From Christiangramia echinicola DSM 19838 (GTDB lineage Bacteria; Bacteroidota; Bacteroidia; Flavobacteriales; Flavobacteriaceae), in the NCBI RefSeq assembly GCF_000423065.1, contig NZ_AUHG01000011.1, forward strand, positions 863,779-927,778: a stretch of DNA of 64,000 bases, read 5' to 3'. Both the position numbers and the translations under genes were made by a program. The notes under the pieces are model-generated. The model searched no databases and was not told the DNA's origin. It was given only the letters and a program-made list of their open reading frames with translations. The stretch's first letter is position 1; every line of letters begins with the position of its first letter. Shown here piece after piece: positions 36,837 to 46,759 of the stretch.

Positions 36837-37890
36837 AAATCGATTTTTCTTTTTTCTTTCTGAATAATTCCGGAATACCTGGATAGGCCTGACGCTCATC
36901 CTTCACTAATTGCTTAAAAAGCTTCAGGTTTTTATCAATTTCATTTTCAATAGGAATTCTCTTGCAATTCAATATTTCCTGATCGGTTAACCATGAAAGC
37001 TGATCCAGCTCCAGGACCAGCCCTTTTCTATGAAGCATTTCGGCCATAGCTTCCTGCTCCTCAAAAGGACGATGTTCTGGTATAGCGACATAAGGAATTT
37101 GTAGCTGTAATAATTCTGACACCGTATTCAACCCACAATTGGCCACAACCAGGGCACGATTATGTATTTCGGTTTCAGGATCATTTATAAAACCTTTATA
37201 ATCTAACCTATCGTTCTCCAGTGTCTCATTGTATTCGCCGAGAAGCGCGATTTGAGCTTCCGTAAATCTTTCCAGTAGAAATGGAATTGAATTTTGTAAA
37301 TTTTCATTTCCTCCTTTTCCGCTAAGCACTGTGATCTTATCAATTTTTGCTTTAGCCTTTTCAATATTAGTTCTGAAAATTTTCCTGGACAGGAATCCCA
37401 GGTAAATGGTCTTTTTCCTCAGCCATTGGGGAGTAGAGGGGATTTCAAAACTCTCAGGAAAATAGGCAAGCGTGAAAACCGCTCCCTTAAAAGCTTCCAG
37501 ATGAGCCAAATCATTTCTTTCTCCCGGGAGCCTTACGTAAGCATAGGGTATTGAGGAGGCTCGTGAAAGCGCAGCGATCTCTGCACTTACATCAACTATT
37601 AATAAATCGATCTCCATTTCCACAATGCATTGAAGCAACTGTAGACTTCTTTTCTTTATGGAATTTTGTCCTACAGGACTATAATGTAAATATCCCGGCG
37701 GCGAGATCTGGTTTTGATGAAAAACTGAACCATCAGGATTTTCATCAGCAAGTTTGATGAGCTTACTTTTTCCTGAGAAATCATACTTATAACTGGTGAA
37801 AATTGCCATCTCTTTCTTAAAGATTCCAGAGAATATTTCGGCATAATTACAATGGCCACTTCCGTGCTGATGTGCGTAATATCCTATCAT
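36820..37890 (-). CDS. GT1/GT28-like glycosyltransferase (MurG/MGT fold)
   Basis: The 356-residue protein begins MIGYYAHQHGSGHCNYAEIF (Gly/His-rich loop of GT-B enzymes) and has a C-terminal nucleotide-sugar site: ALVVANCGLNTVSELLQLQIPYVAIPEHRPFEEQ, the N-C-G-L-N-T-V-S-E pattern of GT28/MGT enzymes. It would transfer a sugar from a nucleotide donor. Its start overlaps the GT4 stop by 4 bp, so translation is coupled. No membrane anchor. Confidence 0.85.
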   Translation of the reverse strand: MIGYYAHQHGSGHCNYAEIFSGIFKKEMAIFTSYKYDFSGKSKLIKLADENPDGSVFHQNQISPPGYLHYSPVGQNSIKKRSLQLLQCIVEMEIDLLIVDVSAEIAALSRASSIPYAYVRLPGERNDLAHLEAFKGAVFTLAYFPESFEIPSTPQWLRKKTIYLGFLSRKIFRTNIEKAKAKIDKITVLSGKGGNENLQNSIPFLLERFTEAQIALLGEYNETLENDRLDYKGFINDPETEIHNRALVVANCGLNTVSELLQLQIPYVAIPEHRPFEEQEAMAEMLHRKGLVLELDQLSWLTDQEILNCKRIPIENEIDKNLKLFKQLVKDERQAYPGIPELFRKKKEKSIYELQR

Positions 37891-38978
37891 GAGATTTGCA
37901 ATTTTATACCTGGATTATCAAAACACATTTCATTATAAAGCTGCTCGTAACCATCAACCATCACAGAAACATCGCAAAAATTTACCGCACGTTTTCTGCA
38001 GTCGACACGGCTGATTCCTGTGATCTGTTGAATAGCTTTTACGAATAAATTATCTTTAAAAGCGGGAACAATTATTCCGCAGTTATCGGTAATAATTTCT
38101 GGTGCTGCACCAAGGTTCCATGCAATTACAGGAGTCCCGCTGGCAAGAGATTCAGCGATAACGAGTCCGTAAGGTTCTTCCCAGACACTGGTAAATAATG
38201 TAGCCGAAGATTTACCGATTATCCTGTTTAACTCCTCTTGTTTTAAATGACCAGCATATTCAACATTTTTGTTCGTGAGATAGGGTTCAAAATATTCCTT
38301 ATAATAATTTTTCTCGCTAACAGGTCCCGCCAGCACTATTTTCTTATTGGCTTTCAGAGCAAATTGAATTGCTTTATGAGGCGCTTTTTCTTTGCAAATT
38401 CTGCCAATCCAACAAACCTGAGATTGGTTTGCCCGCTCATAAAAGTTCCAGTTTTTTATTTCTATCCCGTTATGAACCACGCGATAGTCTGAAATGTATT
38501 CTGCATAGGTACTGCCAAGCTTTGCACTCACAGTGGTGAATCTTTGTTTATAAGGTTTTTTTATAGCAGTGAGACCACGGTGAATATCTTCAAAAACAGG
38601 GGTGTGAAAGGAACTAAGCATATTTTTGCCAGCCGTTTCACCCCAAATTAATGGCAGATGATGCATACTATGATTATGTAGAATATCATAATCTGATTCA
38701 TTAATTTTAGATAATGCGAGGGAATACATCAGGTTATCAATGAAATCACCTGCAATTTCCCCTTTATTCACCTTCTCCTCTAAAGAATCCCAGTTTACAG
38801 AACTATGGTTTAACGGAATGATATTTAACCCGGGATCAGATCCGCTTAAAGCAAAAAGATCTACTTCATGCCCTTTTTGCTGAAGTTTTTCTGCCAGCAA
38901 ATGCGTGATCATTTCCAGGCCTCCTGCATAAGGCTGGGCTATTGGAAATTTATTATGAGCCAGTAATGCGATTTTCAT
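37887..38978 (-). CDS. Family 4 glycosyltransferase (GT-B)
   Basis: This 363-residue protein has the GT4 fold: an N-terminal KFPIAQPYAGGLEMITHLLAEKL acceptor half (quoted in part) and a C-terminal donor half with CWIGRICKEKAPHKAI and SVWEEPYGLVIAESLASGTPVIAW, holding the EPxxxxxxE motif. Retaining transferase with NDP-sugar donor. It overlaps the preceding GT2 by 26 bp and the next gene by 4 bp. Confidence 0.92.
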   Translation of the reverse strand: MKIALLAHNKFPIAQPYAGGLEMITHLLAEKLQQKGHEVDLFALSGSDPGLNIIPLNHSSVNWDSLEEKVNKGEIAGDFIDNLMYSLALSKINESDYDILHNHSMHHLPLIWGETAGKNMLSSFHTPVFEDIHRGLTAIKKPYKQRFTTVSAKLGSTYAEYISDYRVVHNGIEIKNWNFYERANQSQVCWIGRICKEKAPHKAIQFALKANKKIVLAGPVSEKNYYKEYFEPYLTNKNVEYAGHLKQEELNRIIGKSSATLFTSVWEEPYGLVIAESLASGTPVIAWNLGAAPEIITDNCGIIVPAFKDNLFVKAIQQITGISRVDCRKRAVNFCDVSVMVDGYEQLYNEMCFDNPGIKLQIS

Positions 38979-40443
38979 AAGTAGCGTTTTTGATGGTTAC
39001 TTTTTTCTCATCAGGTTTGTACTCATGAAAAATGTACAAACTTGAAATCAGGAATAAACTAAAGAGGATAAAGCAGCAGCCCGCAAGTAGATCTTTATCC
39101 TGGTAACTAAGCAATGCGGTTAAACTTACCAGGATTAAAGGTATCCCAAGGGGAATGCTGGAGAGGCTTGATACGGCCTTGAATTTACTTGTTCTAACGA
39201 ATTTCTGAGAACCGGATACCAATGCAGGCCAGAAGGCAAACGCCATTTCAAAAGAAAGTGCCAGATGAATAAAAAAGGCCCTTAAATCAGAATCAAAACT
39301 TTCCTTGTTCGTAGACTTAACCAGCAGGATGAACTTTCCGATTATAAAAATTCCGAACTGTAGCGATATGAAAAGGGGAATTAGATCATAATCTTTTTCT
39401 TTCTGAATAAATGATAAGATGATATAAAGGAGACAGGAAACAATAGGAATAGCCAGGAGATTGATCCAAGCGATCAATTGCATGAAAGCTGAAAACTTAC
39501 ATCGTCCAGACATTCTCATTTTTATAAGATCCAGAATGCATTGGGCATTCCCGTAAACCCAACGGTTTCTTTGTTTTTTGAGATCTTCAATAGTACCTGG
39601 GATAACACCTCTGCCTATACATTTATTTGAAAACCTTGTTTTGAAGTTTTCGCGCAAAAGATCGAGACCCAGGCGTGCATCTTCAGTTAAAGATCGCTCC
39701 GGCCAGCCTCCAACCTTTTGCAGGGCCTCTAATTTGATAAAAGAAAGGGTGCCGGTTGGCAGCGTGGAAAAACTCTTATTCCCTCCATTGGCATAAGAAG
39801 TAAAGAAGTGTTCCAGTTCTTTTAAAATCCCTCTTTTTGACCGATGGGAAACATAAAATTGTGGAAATTGTACCAGTGCAAAATCTTTCTTTATTGATTC
39901 ATTTATGGCAGTTGAAATACAATCTGGTTCAACCAGGTAATCTGCATCTATGGTAAAAATATACCTGGTCTCACAATGAATTATTTTCAGGCATCTGTTC
40001 AGAGCACCAGCCTTAAAACCTGATAATTTTTCAATATGTTCAAACTTTATCTTATCAGGATAACTCTTGCAAAAGCTCTCTACAGGTTTCCACAGCTTTT
40101 CAAATTTGGTATTATTATCTAGAACAATAATTTCATAGTTCGGGTAGGTAATCGCCAAAGCATTTTTTAGAGTATTAATGACCATTTCTGGGGGTTCGTT
40201 ACAAATAGCTATATGAATAGACACGAATGGAAATTCATCGGTATCATTATTCATATTATGTATATCTTCTACCTTTCTACTGTACAGGATTCTCAATACA
40301 GCGAGCCCCAGCATTAGCAGTGTTATTAACATCAAAAAAATATACAACAGCGCAGGAACCACCAGGCTGTAATAAAGAGCCAATCCAAATCCTATTAACC
40401 CGAAAATGATTTGCTGTTTGTTTATGAGTACCTTCATTTTCAA
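38953..40443 (-). CDS. Membrane family 2 glycosyltransferase (cellulose-synthase-like)
   Basis: The 496-residue protein has two N-terminal helices (12-50), a GT2 domain with IHIAICNEPPEMV, ITYPNYEIIVLDNN, FTIDADYLVEP (DxD), SLTEDARLGLDLL and the KKQRNRWVYGNAQC (QxxRW) segment, then four or five C-terminal helices. This is the processive, polysaccharide-synthase type. It is first in the operon, so it may build the backbone or lipid-linked sugar that the following soluble transferases decorate. Confidence 0.9.
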   Translation of the reverse strand: MKMKVLINKQQIIFGLIGFGLALYYSLVVPALLYIFLMLITLLMLGLAVLRILYSRKVEDIHNMNNDTDEFPFVSIHIAICNEPPEMVINTLKNALAITYPNYEIIVLDNNTKFEKLWKPVESFCKSYPDKIKFEHIEKLSGFKAGALNRCLKIIHCETRYIFTIDADYLVEPDCISTAINESIKKDFALVQFPQFYVSHRSKRGILKELEHFFTSYANGGNKSFSTLPTGTLSFIKLEALQKVGGWPERSLTEDARLGLDLLRENFKTRFSNKCIGRGVIPGTIEDLKKQRNRWVYGNAQCILDLIKMRMSGRCKFSAFMQLIAWINLLAIPIVSCLLYIILSFIQKEKDYDLIPLFISLQFGIFIIGKFILLVKSTNKESFDSDLRAFFIHLALSFEMAFAFWPALVSGSQKFVRTSKFKAVSSLSSIPLGIPLILVSLTALLSYQDKDLLAGCCFILFSLFLISSLYIFHEYKPDEKKVTIKNATYENRITGS

Positions 40444-40609
40444 CTGAATTTTTTTTAAAGGTCTTTTTTTTCATTGCGGACTTAGTGCGATTCTCCGAAG
40501 AGCCTTGACGATTTTCATGTCGTTAGGAAAGGTTTAACGCTAATTGCTAAATATTTAATTGAATCTGTTAATAAATTAGTCCCTCCAATGATCAAACTGA
40601 ATTTTTAAG

Positions 40610-41626
40610 ATGAATAAAATTGCTATTCAAAGTATAGCTGCACAGGATGTTATTATTAAATTATCTGAGGCTTTCGGTAGTAAATGGAAAGAGTATTATG
40701 GAGAGTATTCTATAGAATTACCCTCTTCAGAAGGTAGTGGGGCAATCTCAGGCATCAACTTTCCTAATGGTGTAGGGTTATTTAAATTCAAGCTAAAACT
40801 TAAGGAAGAGTGTTGTCTGGATTTCTGTTCTAAACAGATACATCCGTTTAAATTCATGTATGTTATAGAAGGTAGCCTTCAGCATCAGTTCAGGGATGAA
40901 GAACTCACTCATAAAATTGAAGATGGACAGTCGGTTATACTGGGAGCGAATTATAAAAGTGGAAATAAGATCTTTTTTCCTTCAGATGAAGAAATAAATC
41001 TCATCATTCTTGATGTGGACCGAAAGAAATTCGTAGATCAGTTAACTTTTCCACTTGAAGAAATGGATGAAATTTATCATGAAATTTTCGCTGATACCAA
41101 CGCAATAAGAACATTGTATCACCATACACAGTATAGCTTGAAAATGGCTCATCTGGTGAATGAATTGGGATCTTTTGAAACTATCGGCTTAGAGAGAACA
41201 AGTTTTCATGGAGCTAAAGCATTAGAATTATTAACCTATATGCTCATGTTATATAAAGATGATTCTAAAAATGTAGAGCAACAAAGTATTTTAAGACAGA
41301 ATGATCTTAAAAAGATTAAAAATGTAGTACGCCTTATAGATAAGAATATTGAGGAAGTAGGCAATGTTAGTTCATTGGCGGCAGATGCAGGTATTAGTGA
41401 GGCTAAGCTGCAGGAAGGCTTTCAGATCTTATTTAACAATACGGTACATGGATATATTCAGGAGCGCAGACTGGAATATGCAATGTTATTATTATTGAAA
41501 ACTAATAAAACTATTAGTGAAATTGTGTATGCTATAGGATTGAATAGTAGAAGTCACTTTTCCAAAATTTTTAAAGAAAAATATGGAGAGCCTCCAAAAG
41601 CGATTCGTTTAAATAAAAAAACCTGA
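40610..41626 (+). CDS. AraC family regulator, divergent from the glycosyltransferase operon
   Basis: The 338-residue protein has a C-terminal AraC double HTH (about 240-335; AAGI-type first helix in LAADAGISEAKLQEGFQILF, then LNSRSHFSKIFKEKYGEPP). Its N-terminal sensing region is homologous to the regulator at 1835-2923 (INFPNGVGL, IEGSL, GAKALELLTYML). It is divergent from the glycosyltransferase/YqcI operon with 166 bp between, so that operon is its best candidate target. Ligand unknown. Confidence 0.88.
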   Translation: MNKIAIQSIAAQDVIIKLSEAFGSKWKEYYGEYSIELPSSEGSGAISGINFPNGVGLFKFKLKLKEECCLDFCSKQIHPFKFMYVIEGSLQHQFRDEELTHKIEDGQSVILGANYKSGNKIFFPSDEEINLIILDVDRKKFVDQLTFPLEEMDEIYHEIFADTNAIRTLYHHTQYSLKMAHLVNELGSFETIGLERTSFHGAKALELLTYMLMLYKDDSKNVEQQSILRQNDLKKIKNVVRLIDKNIEEVGNVSSLAADAGISEAKLQEGFQILFNNTVHGYIQERRLEYAMLLLLKTNKTISEIVYAIGLNSRSHFSKIFKEKYGEPPKAIRLNKKT

Positions 41627-42029
41627 AAGACGTTTTATGACATTTTCGGTTTAAGTTAGATCTTTCCGGCTACTCTGTAATAGAATATTTTTAAGTAACT
41701 TGAGAGTATCTCAAAGGACAAAGTAAGAGCAGAAGTCGTGGTAGGGTTGAAGAATGATGTTCAAACTATTTTAGATCTGTTGCTCCGGATATGAATATCA
41801 TTATCGCTATTAATAACATTTCTAATGCTTACACGGCGGTATTCAGTCTTTATTAATTGACCTTCTTTTTATTGGTTTGTTTTTCTATTTTTCAACTCAG
41901 AAATATTGAACCCTTGTTATTGCTGCGTAAAATTGCGAGGTACAAAAAAGGTAAGTTGCAAATACCAACGAATCGAGGTTATGGTAATCTTGCAATTGCA
42001 TTGCATTTATTTATTTCTACTTTTGCTTT
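41627..42029. other. Intergenic region before the metal-efflux operon
   Basis: About 400 bp with no intact gene. A 31-codon open run near 41762-41856 (ending AINNISNAYTAVFSLY) may be a gene tail but is not identifiable. AAACCTGAAA/TTTTCGGTTT (41619-41652) could be a weak terminator for the AraC gene. Confidence 0.35.
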
Positions 42030-42338
42030 ATGAAATTTTTAGCGGTCATATTTTCTATATATTTCCTTGGATTAACTTTTGTGCCATGTGAGGACGAGGT
42101 TATCCTGGAAGATGATGCTATAGAATTTCACCAGGTTGATAATTCGCATTCTTCTAATGCTTTTGCAGATGATTGCAGTCCTTTCTGCCAGTGTCATTGT
42201 TGTCACGTTCATATCACTAATTTTGAAAACAGTGATACAGAAATGATCTGTCTTGAAATTTCAACAGAACTCCCAGAAAAAATTTACTATCTGGGAGATG
42301 ATTTTCCTCAATCCTTTTTCCAGCCTCCCCGGGTTTAA
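42030..42338 (+). CDS. Small secreted Cys/His-rich protein (DUF6660-like)
   Basis: The 102-residue protein has a signal peptide (first 18 residues) and a cluster CSPFCQCHCCHVHI near residue 52, a likely metal-binding site. Acidic segments flank it. It precedes a CzcA-type pump by 82 bp, the usual place for such proteins in Bacteroidota metal-resistance operons, so a periplasmic metal chaperone or sensor role is inferred. Confidence 0.72.
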   Translation: MKFLAVIFSIYFLGLTFVPCEDEVILEDDAIEFHQVDNSHSSNAFADDCSPFCQCHCCHVHITNFENSDTEMICLEISTELPEKIYYLGDDFPQSFFQPPRV

Positions 42339-42420
42339 TTCAGTTCACAGGATAACTATGTCTTGACGGGATCTTCCCGCAGGGCTTATTACATATATTA
42401 CTGAATTAAACATAGAATTC

Positions 42421-45400
42421 ATGATTAATAAAATCATTGATTTTTCGATCAATAATAAATTTATTATTGGGCTATTTACCCTGGTCTTAATTGGTACAGG
42501 TATCTGGAGTATGACACAAGTACCCGTCGATGCACAGCCCGATATTACCAATAACCAGGTACAGGTGATCACACAGGCGCCTAATCTTGGGACAGAAGAC
42601 ATTGAACAATTTGTAACCTACCCGGTAGAAATTGCTATGAGTAATCTACCGGGAGTAAAGGAGATTCGGTCTGTTTCTCGTTTCGGCCTATCGGTGGTCA
42701 CGATAGTTTTTGAGGATGATATGGGAACGTATCTTCCCCGGCAACTTGTAGGCGAAAAACTGGACCAGGTTAAGGATGAGATTCCTGAAGGTTTTGGACA
42801 GCCATCCATGGGACCAATATCTACCGGACTTGGTGAAATCTACCAGTATACTCTCGAAGTTGAAGATGCTTATAAAGATGAATATTCTCCCACAGAATTA
42901 CGCAGTATACAGGACTGGATAGTACGTCGGCAGATGGCCATGGTGCCCGGGGTGGTTGAAGTGAATGGCGTAGGAGGAAAGATTAAACAGTACGAAGTTG
43001 CGATAGATCCCGATGAACTTCGAGCAATTGGGCTTAGTATATCCGATGTTTTTTCAGCCCTGGAAATGAATAATCAAAATACAGGAGGCGCTTATATTGC
43101 TAAAAATCATCAGGCGAATTTTATTCGTGGTGAAGGCCTGGCCCGAAATGTTGAGGATCTGAAAAAAATTGTCATAGCCAATTCAGCAGGAATTCCAATT
43201 ACAGTAAACGATGTGGCAGATGTGCGAATTGGGAGTGCGGTTAGATATGGAGCCTTAACCAAGAATGGAGAAGGTGAAACTGTTGGGGGAATGGTCATGA
43301 TGCTTAAAGGAGCGAATTCCAATGAGGTAATAGAAAATGTAAAGGAACGAATCATACAGATCCAGAAATCACTTCCTGAAGGAATTTCTATAAAACCTTT
43401 CTTAGATCGAAGCGAATTGATCGCTGAAACAACTTCCACCGTAAAACGAAACCTGCTTGAAGGTGGGCTTATCGTCATCTTTGTCCTGGTATTATTGCTG
43501 GGAAACTGGCGAGGAGGGCTTATAGTCGCATCTACAATTCCGTTATCACTACTTTTCGCTTTTATTTTGATGAATTTATTTGATGTATGGGCTAACCTCA
43601 TGAGCCTGGGAGCCATTGATTTCGGTATCATCGTAGATGGTGCGGTAATTATTGTAGAAAGCACAGTATTTATTCTTCATCAAAAGATACTTAAAGGAAA
43701 AACAATAGATCAGGAAGAAAAAGATCGGATCGCAGGCTCTTCAGCCAAAAAAATGATGAATTCAGCCTTCTTCGGTCAATTGATCATTCTAATTGTCTTT
43801 TTACCCATTCTTGCACTGGAGGGGGTAGAAGGAAAGATGTTCCAGCCTATGGCGCTTACTTTTATTTTCGCCATGCTTGGTGCCATGATACTCTGCCTTA
43901 CCTATGTGCCGATGATCTCTTCTTTATTTCTGAAAGAGGCTAAAAATAAGAAAAGGTCCTGGGGAGATAAATTTGTTGAATGGCTGCAAAATAAATATGA
44001 GCCCCTTCTTAAAAAGTCTCTAAAAAGAGGAAAACTTATTTTAGGCCTAGCTATTCTTTTGTTTGGAATTGCCGCCTTTCTGTTTTCCAAAATGGGCGGG
44101 GAATTCATTCCACAATTAGACGAAGGTGATATCGCTTACCATGTAATTCTGCAACCAGGAAGCTCCCTGGAAGAGGGAATTCAAACCTCCACTAAAATTG
44201 AAAAATTGCTTCTCGAAGAGTTTCCTGAAATTAATCAGGTAGTGACCAGGTTTGGAGTCTCAGATGTTCCAACAGATCCTATGCCTATGGATATAGGGGA
44301 CAGTTTTATCATTTTAAAAGATAAAACTGAATGGACTTCAGCAGAAAGTAAAGATGAGTTAATTTCTAAAATCAAGGAAGCCATCAGTATATTTCCGGGA
44401 GTGAGTTATGAATTCACTCAACCTGTAGAAATGAGGTTCAATGAATTGCTTACCGGAGTTCGGGAAGATATTGCCGTAAAATTATATGGAGATGATCTTG
44501 ATTTACTGGCTTCTAAAGCTCAGGAAATTGGGCAACTTATAGGAAATATTGATGGAGTAGCAGATATGAAGGTAGAGGCCACCGCCGGTCTTCCACAGAT
44601 CACGGTGAATTATGACCGGAATAAAATAGCACAGTACGGTCTGCAAATCGAGGAATTGAATTCACTAATCCAGTCGGCTTTTGCTGGTGGTAAGGCCGGA
44701 GTGATCTTCGAGGGAGAAAGGCGTTTTGATCTGGTTGTTCGCTTAAAACCTGAAGAACGTACAGGCATTGAAAACATTCAGAATTTATACGTGAGTCTTC
44801 CTTCAGGAACACAAATACCTTTAAAAGAAGTTGCGAATATTAGTTATCAGTCTGGTCCCATGCAGATAAGCCGGGACAATACTAACAGACGTACCTATGT
44901 GGGAGTGAATATCAGGAACCGAGATGTTAAGTCGGTGGTGGGAGATATACAGGATAAACTGAATGCCGAACTGGAACTGCCCGCTGGATATTATATTAGA
45001 TATGGCGGGGCTTTCGAGAATTTTGAACGAGCCAGGAAAAGACTTCAGGTTGTTGTACCAATTGCGTTACTACTCATTTTTATACTCATCTATTTGGCCT
45101 TGAAATCTTTTAAACAAACCAGCATGATCTATATAGCCATTCCCCTTGCTGCAATTGGAGGTATTTATTCACTCTGGTTAAGAGATATGCCATTCAGTAT
45201 TTCAGCGGGTGTTGGATTTATAGTACTCTTTGGAGTTGCAGTACTTAACGGACTGGTATTGATAAGTGGATTTAATGAACTTAAAGAAGGAGGAGTAAAT
45301 GATATTAATGAGCGTATCGCTTTGGGAACCAAACGGAGGATACGACCCATAATGCTCACGGCGTTGACTGATGTGCTCGGATTTTTACCTATGGCGATCT

Positions 45401-46755
45401 CGAATTCTGCTGGTGCAGAAGTACAAAGACCTCTGGCCACGGTGGTCATTGGAGGGCTGTTAACCTCCACATTTTTAACCTTATTCATATTGCCAATTCT
45501 TTACCGATGGGTAGAAACCAGAAAATCAGGAAAATTGATGAATAGAAAGACAATTGTGAGTTTAAGTGTTTTTGCAGGGATCATCTTGAATATAAATTCC
45601 CTGCACGCACAGGAGCAAATCGGTGAGATTATAGATCAGGAAGAGGCAGTGGAAATAGCACTGAAAAATTATCCTTTATTAAAAAATGAAGAACGCAAGA
45701 TCGAGAAAGAGGAAGCCCTGAAAGGCACTGCCTGGGACTTTGGCAGAACCACTGTTTTTACCGGAGGGGAGGAATTGAATGGCGATAGAGGAATCTATAC
45801 AAAGGTAGGTTTTCAACAGCAGCAAATAGACCTGCTGGGGATCCCTTCAAAGACCAGGTTACATAAAAAGCGTGTGGAACTGGCTTCAGCATCGTATGAA
45901 CTTTCAAAACTGGAAGTTAGCCGAGAAGTTAAGAAAGCATGGACCAGAGCATTTTCTGCAAAAAGGAAATTACAGCTTTATGATAAGCTAGACTCTCTAT
46001 ATAGTAGATTAGAGAATGCTGTATCGTTGAGATATGAAACAGAGGCGATTTCTAAACTTGAGATGCTGGCTTCAAAAAATCGTATTCAGGAGATCACGAT
46101 CCAGAAAAACCAGGTAGTTTATGATTATGAGATCGCTATTGAAAAGCTAAATCTCTGGATGGGAGTGGAAAAATATTCCGTTCCAGAAAATTTTGAATTA
46201 GCTTTTGTTCCTGAAAAGGCAATTAAAGAGAGATTTGAGAATCATCCAGCTTTAAGAGTTTCAGAAAAGCATAGAAGCGTTGCAGAAGCCAGGTTGAAAG
46301 CTGAAAGAGCAGATTTTTTACCAAGTCTAAACCTTCAGTATGGTATTCAGGAGGTAAACGGAAATGATGGTTTTTACAGTTACCAGGCTGGGATCTCCAT
46401 TCCTATATTTTCTGGGAAAGAACATGCCGAGGCTAAATCAGCAAAAATAGAGAAGCAAATAGCCGAAGAAAATTATCAATTCAGAAAAGATGAGATTGAA
46501 GTTAATTACAAAACGGCGTTTCAGGAATATAATAAATGGAAGTCTTCCTGGGATTTTTATCGTGATGAAGTGGTACCCCTGCTTGAAGAACAAAGAATGG
46601 GAACACTACTGGCATTTAATGAAGGAGCTATCGGCTATACAGAAATGATCCAGAACCTGGATGCTACTGTACAATCTGAATTAAAGGCTATTGAAGCTTA
46701 TAAAAATTACCAGTTTGCCCTGGCAGAAATTGAATATTACCTAAATACAAAATAA
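42421..46755 (+). CDS. CzcA-type heavy-metal RND pump fused to a TolC/CzcC-like outer-membrane factor
   Basis: The 1444-residue protein is two proteins in one frame. Residues 1-1035 are a full HME-RND pump with helices at 10-30, 340-540 and 870-1030. The TM4 motif DFGIIVDGAVIIVES keeps the D-x5-D-x6-E spacing of CzcA (Zn/Co/Cd class), not the CusA form. From an internal Met at about 1040 (45538) follows a complete signal peptide (to LHAQ) and a TolC-like helical barrel (about 1060-1444). The pump expels divalent metal from periplasm or cytoplasm. The outer-membrane half may be released by signal peptidase or made by internal initiation. It is followed 4 bp later by czcB. Confidence 0.93.
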   Translation: MINKIIDFSINNKFIIGLFTLVLIGTGIWSMTQVPVDAQPDITNNQVQVITQAPNLGTEDIEQFVTYPVEIAMSNLPGVKEIRSVSRFGLSVVTIVFEDDMGTYLPRQLVGEKLDQVKDEIPEGFGQPSMGPISTGLGEIYQYTLEVEDAYKDEYSPTELRSIQDWIVRRQMAMVPGVVEVNGVGGKIKQYEVAIDPDELRAIGLSISDVFSALEMNNQNTGGAYIAKNHQANFIRGEGLARNVEDLKKIVIANSAGIPITVNDVADVRIGSAVRYGALTKNGEGETVGGMVMMLKGANSNEVIENVKERIIQIQKSLPEGISIKPFLDRSELIAETTSTVKRNLLEGGLIVIFVLVLLLGNWRGGLIVASTIPLSLLFAFILMNLFDVWANLMSLGAIDFGIIVDGAVIIVESTVFILHQKILKGKTIDQEEKDRIAGSSAKKMMNSAFFGQLIILIVFLPILALEGVEGKMFQPMALTFIFAMLGAMILCLTYVPMISSLFLKEAKNKKRSWGDKFVEWLQNKYEPLLKKSLKRGKLILGLAILLFGIAAFLFSKMGGEFIPQLDEGDIAYHVILQPGSSLEEGIQTSTKIEKLLLEEFPEINQVVTRFGVSDVPTDPMPMDIGDSFIILKDKTEWTSAESKDELISKIKEAISIFPGVSYEFTQPVEMRFNELLTGVREDIAVKLYGDDLDLLASKAQEIGQLIGNIDGVADMKVEATAGLPQITVNYDRNKIAQYGLQIEELNSLIQSAFAGGKAGVIFEGERRFDLVVRLKPEERTGIENIQNLYVSLPSGTQIPLKEVANISYQSGPMQISRDNTNRRTYVGVNIRNRDVKSVVGDIQDKLNAELELPAGYYIRYGGAFENFERARKRLQVVVPIALLLIFILIYLALKSFKQTSMIYIAIPLAAIGGIYSLWLRDMPFSISAGVGFIVLFGVAVLNGLVLISGFNELKEGGVNDINERIALGTKRRIRPIMLTALTDVLGFLPMAISNSAGAEVQRPLATVVIGGLLTSTFLTLFILPILYRWVETRKSGKLMNRKTIVSLSVFAGIILNINSLHAQEQIGEIIDQEEAVEIALKNYPLLKNEERKIEKEEALKGTAWDFGRTTVFTGGEELNGDRGIYTKVGFQQQQIDLLGIPSKTRLHKKRVELASASYELSKLEVSREVKKAWTRAFSAKRKLQLYDKLDSLYSRLENAVSLRYETEAISKLEMLASKNRIQEITIQKNQVVYDYEIAIEKLNLWMGVEKYSVPENFELAFVPEKAIKERFENHPALRVSEKHRSVAEARLKAERADFLPSLNLQYGIQEVNGNDGFYSYQAGISIPIFSGKEHAEAKSAKIEKQIAEENYQFRKDEIEVNYKTAFQEYNKWKSSWDFYRDEVVPLLEEQRMGTLLAFNEGAIGYTEMIQNLDATVQSELKAIEAYKNYQFALAEIEYYLNTK

Positions 46756-46759
46756 CAAC

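Noticed and set aside
41762..41856. 31-codon plus-strand open run
   Set aside because: No start, no recognisable family, no operon position.
43110..43664. 184-residue minus-strand open frame inside the metal pump
   Set aside because: Antisense shadow of a strongly supported coding frame; no signal, motif or promoter.
42421..46755. CusA (Cu/Ag) assignment for the pump
   Set aside because: The TM4 motif has the D-D-E spacing of the CzcA divalent-metal class.
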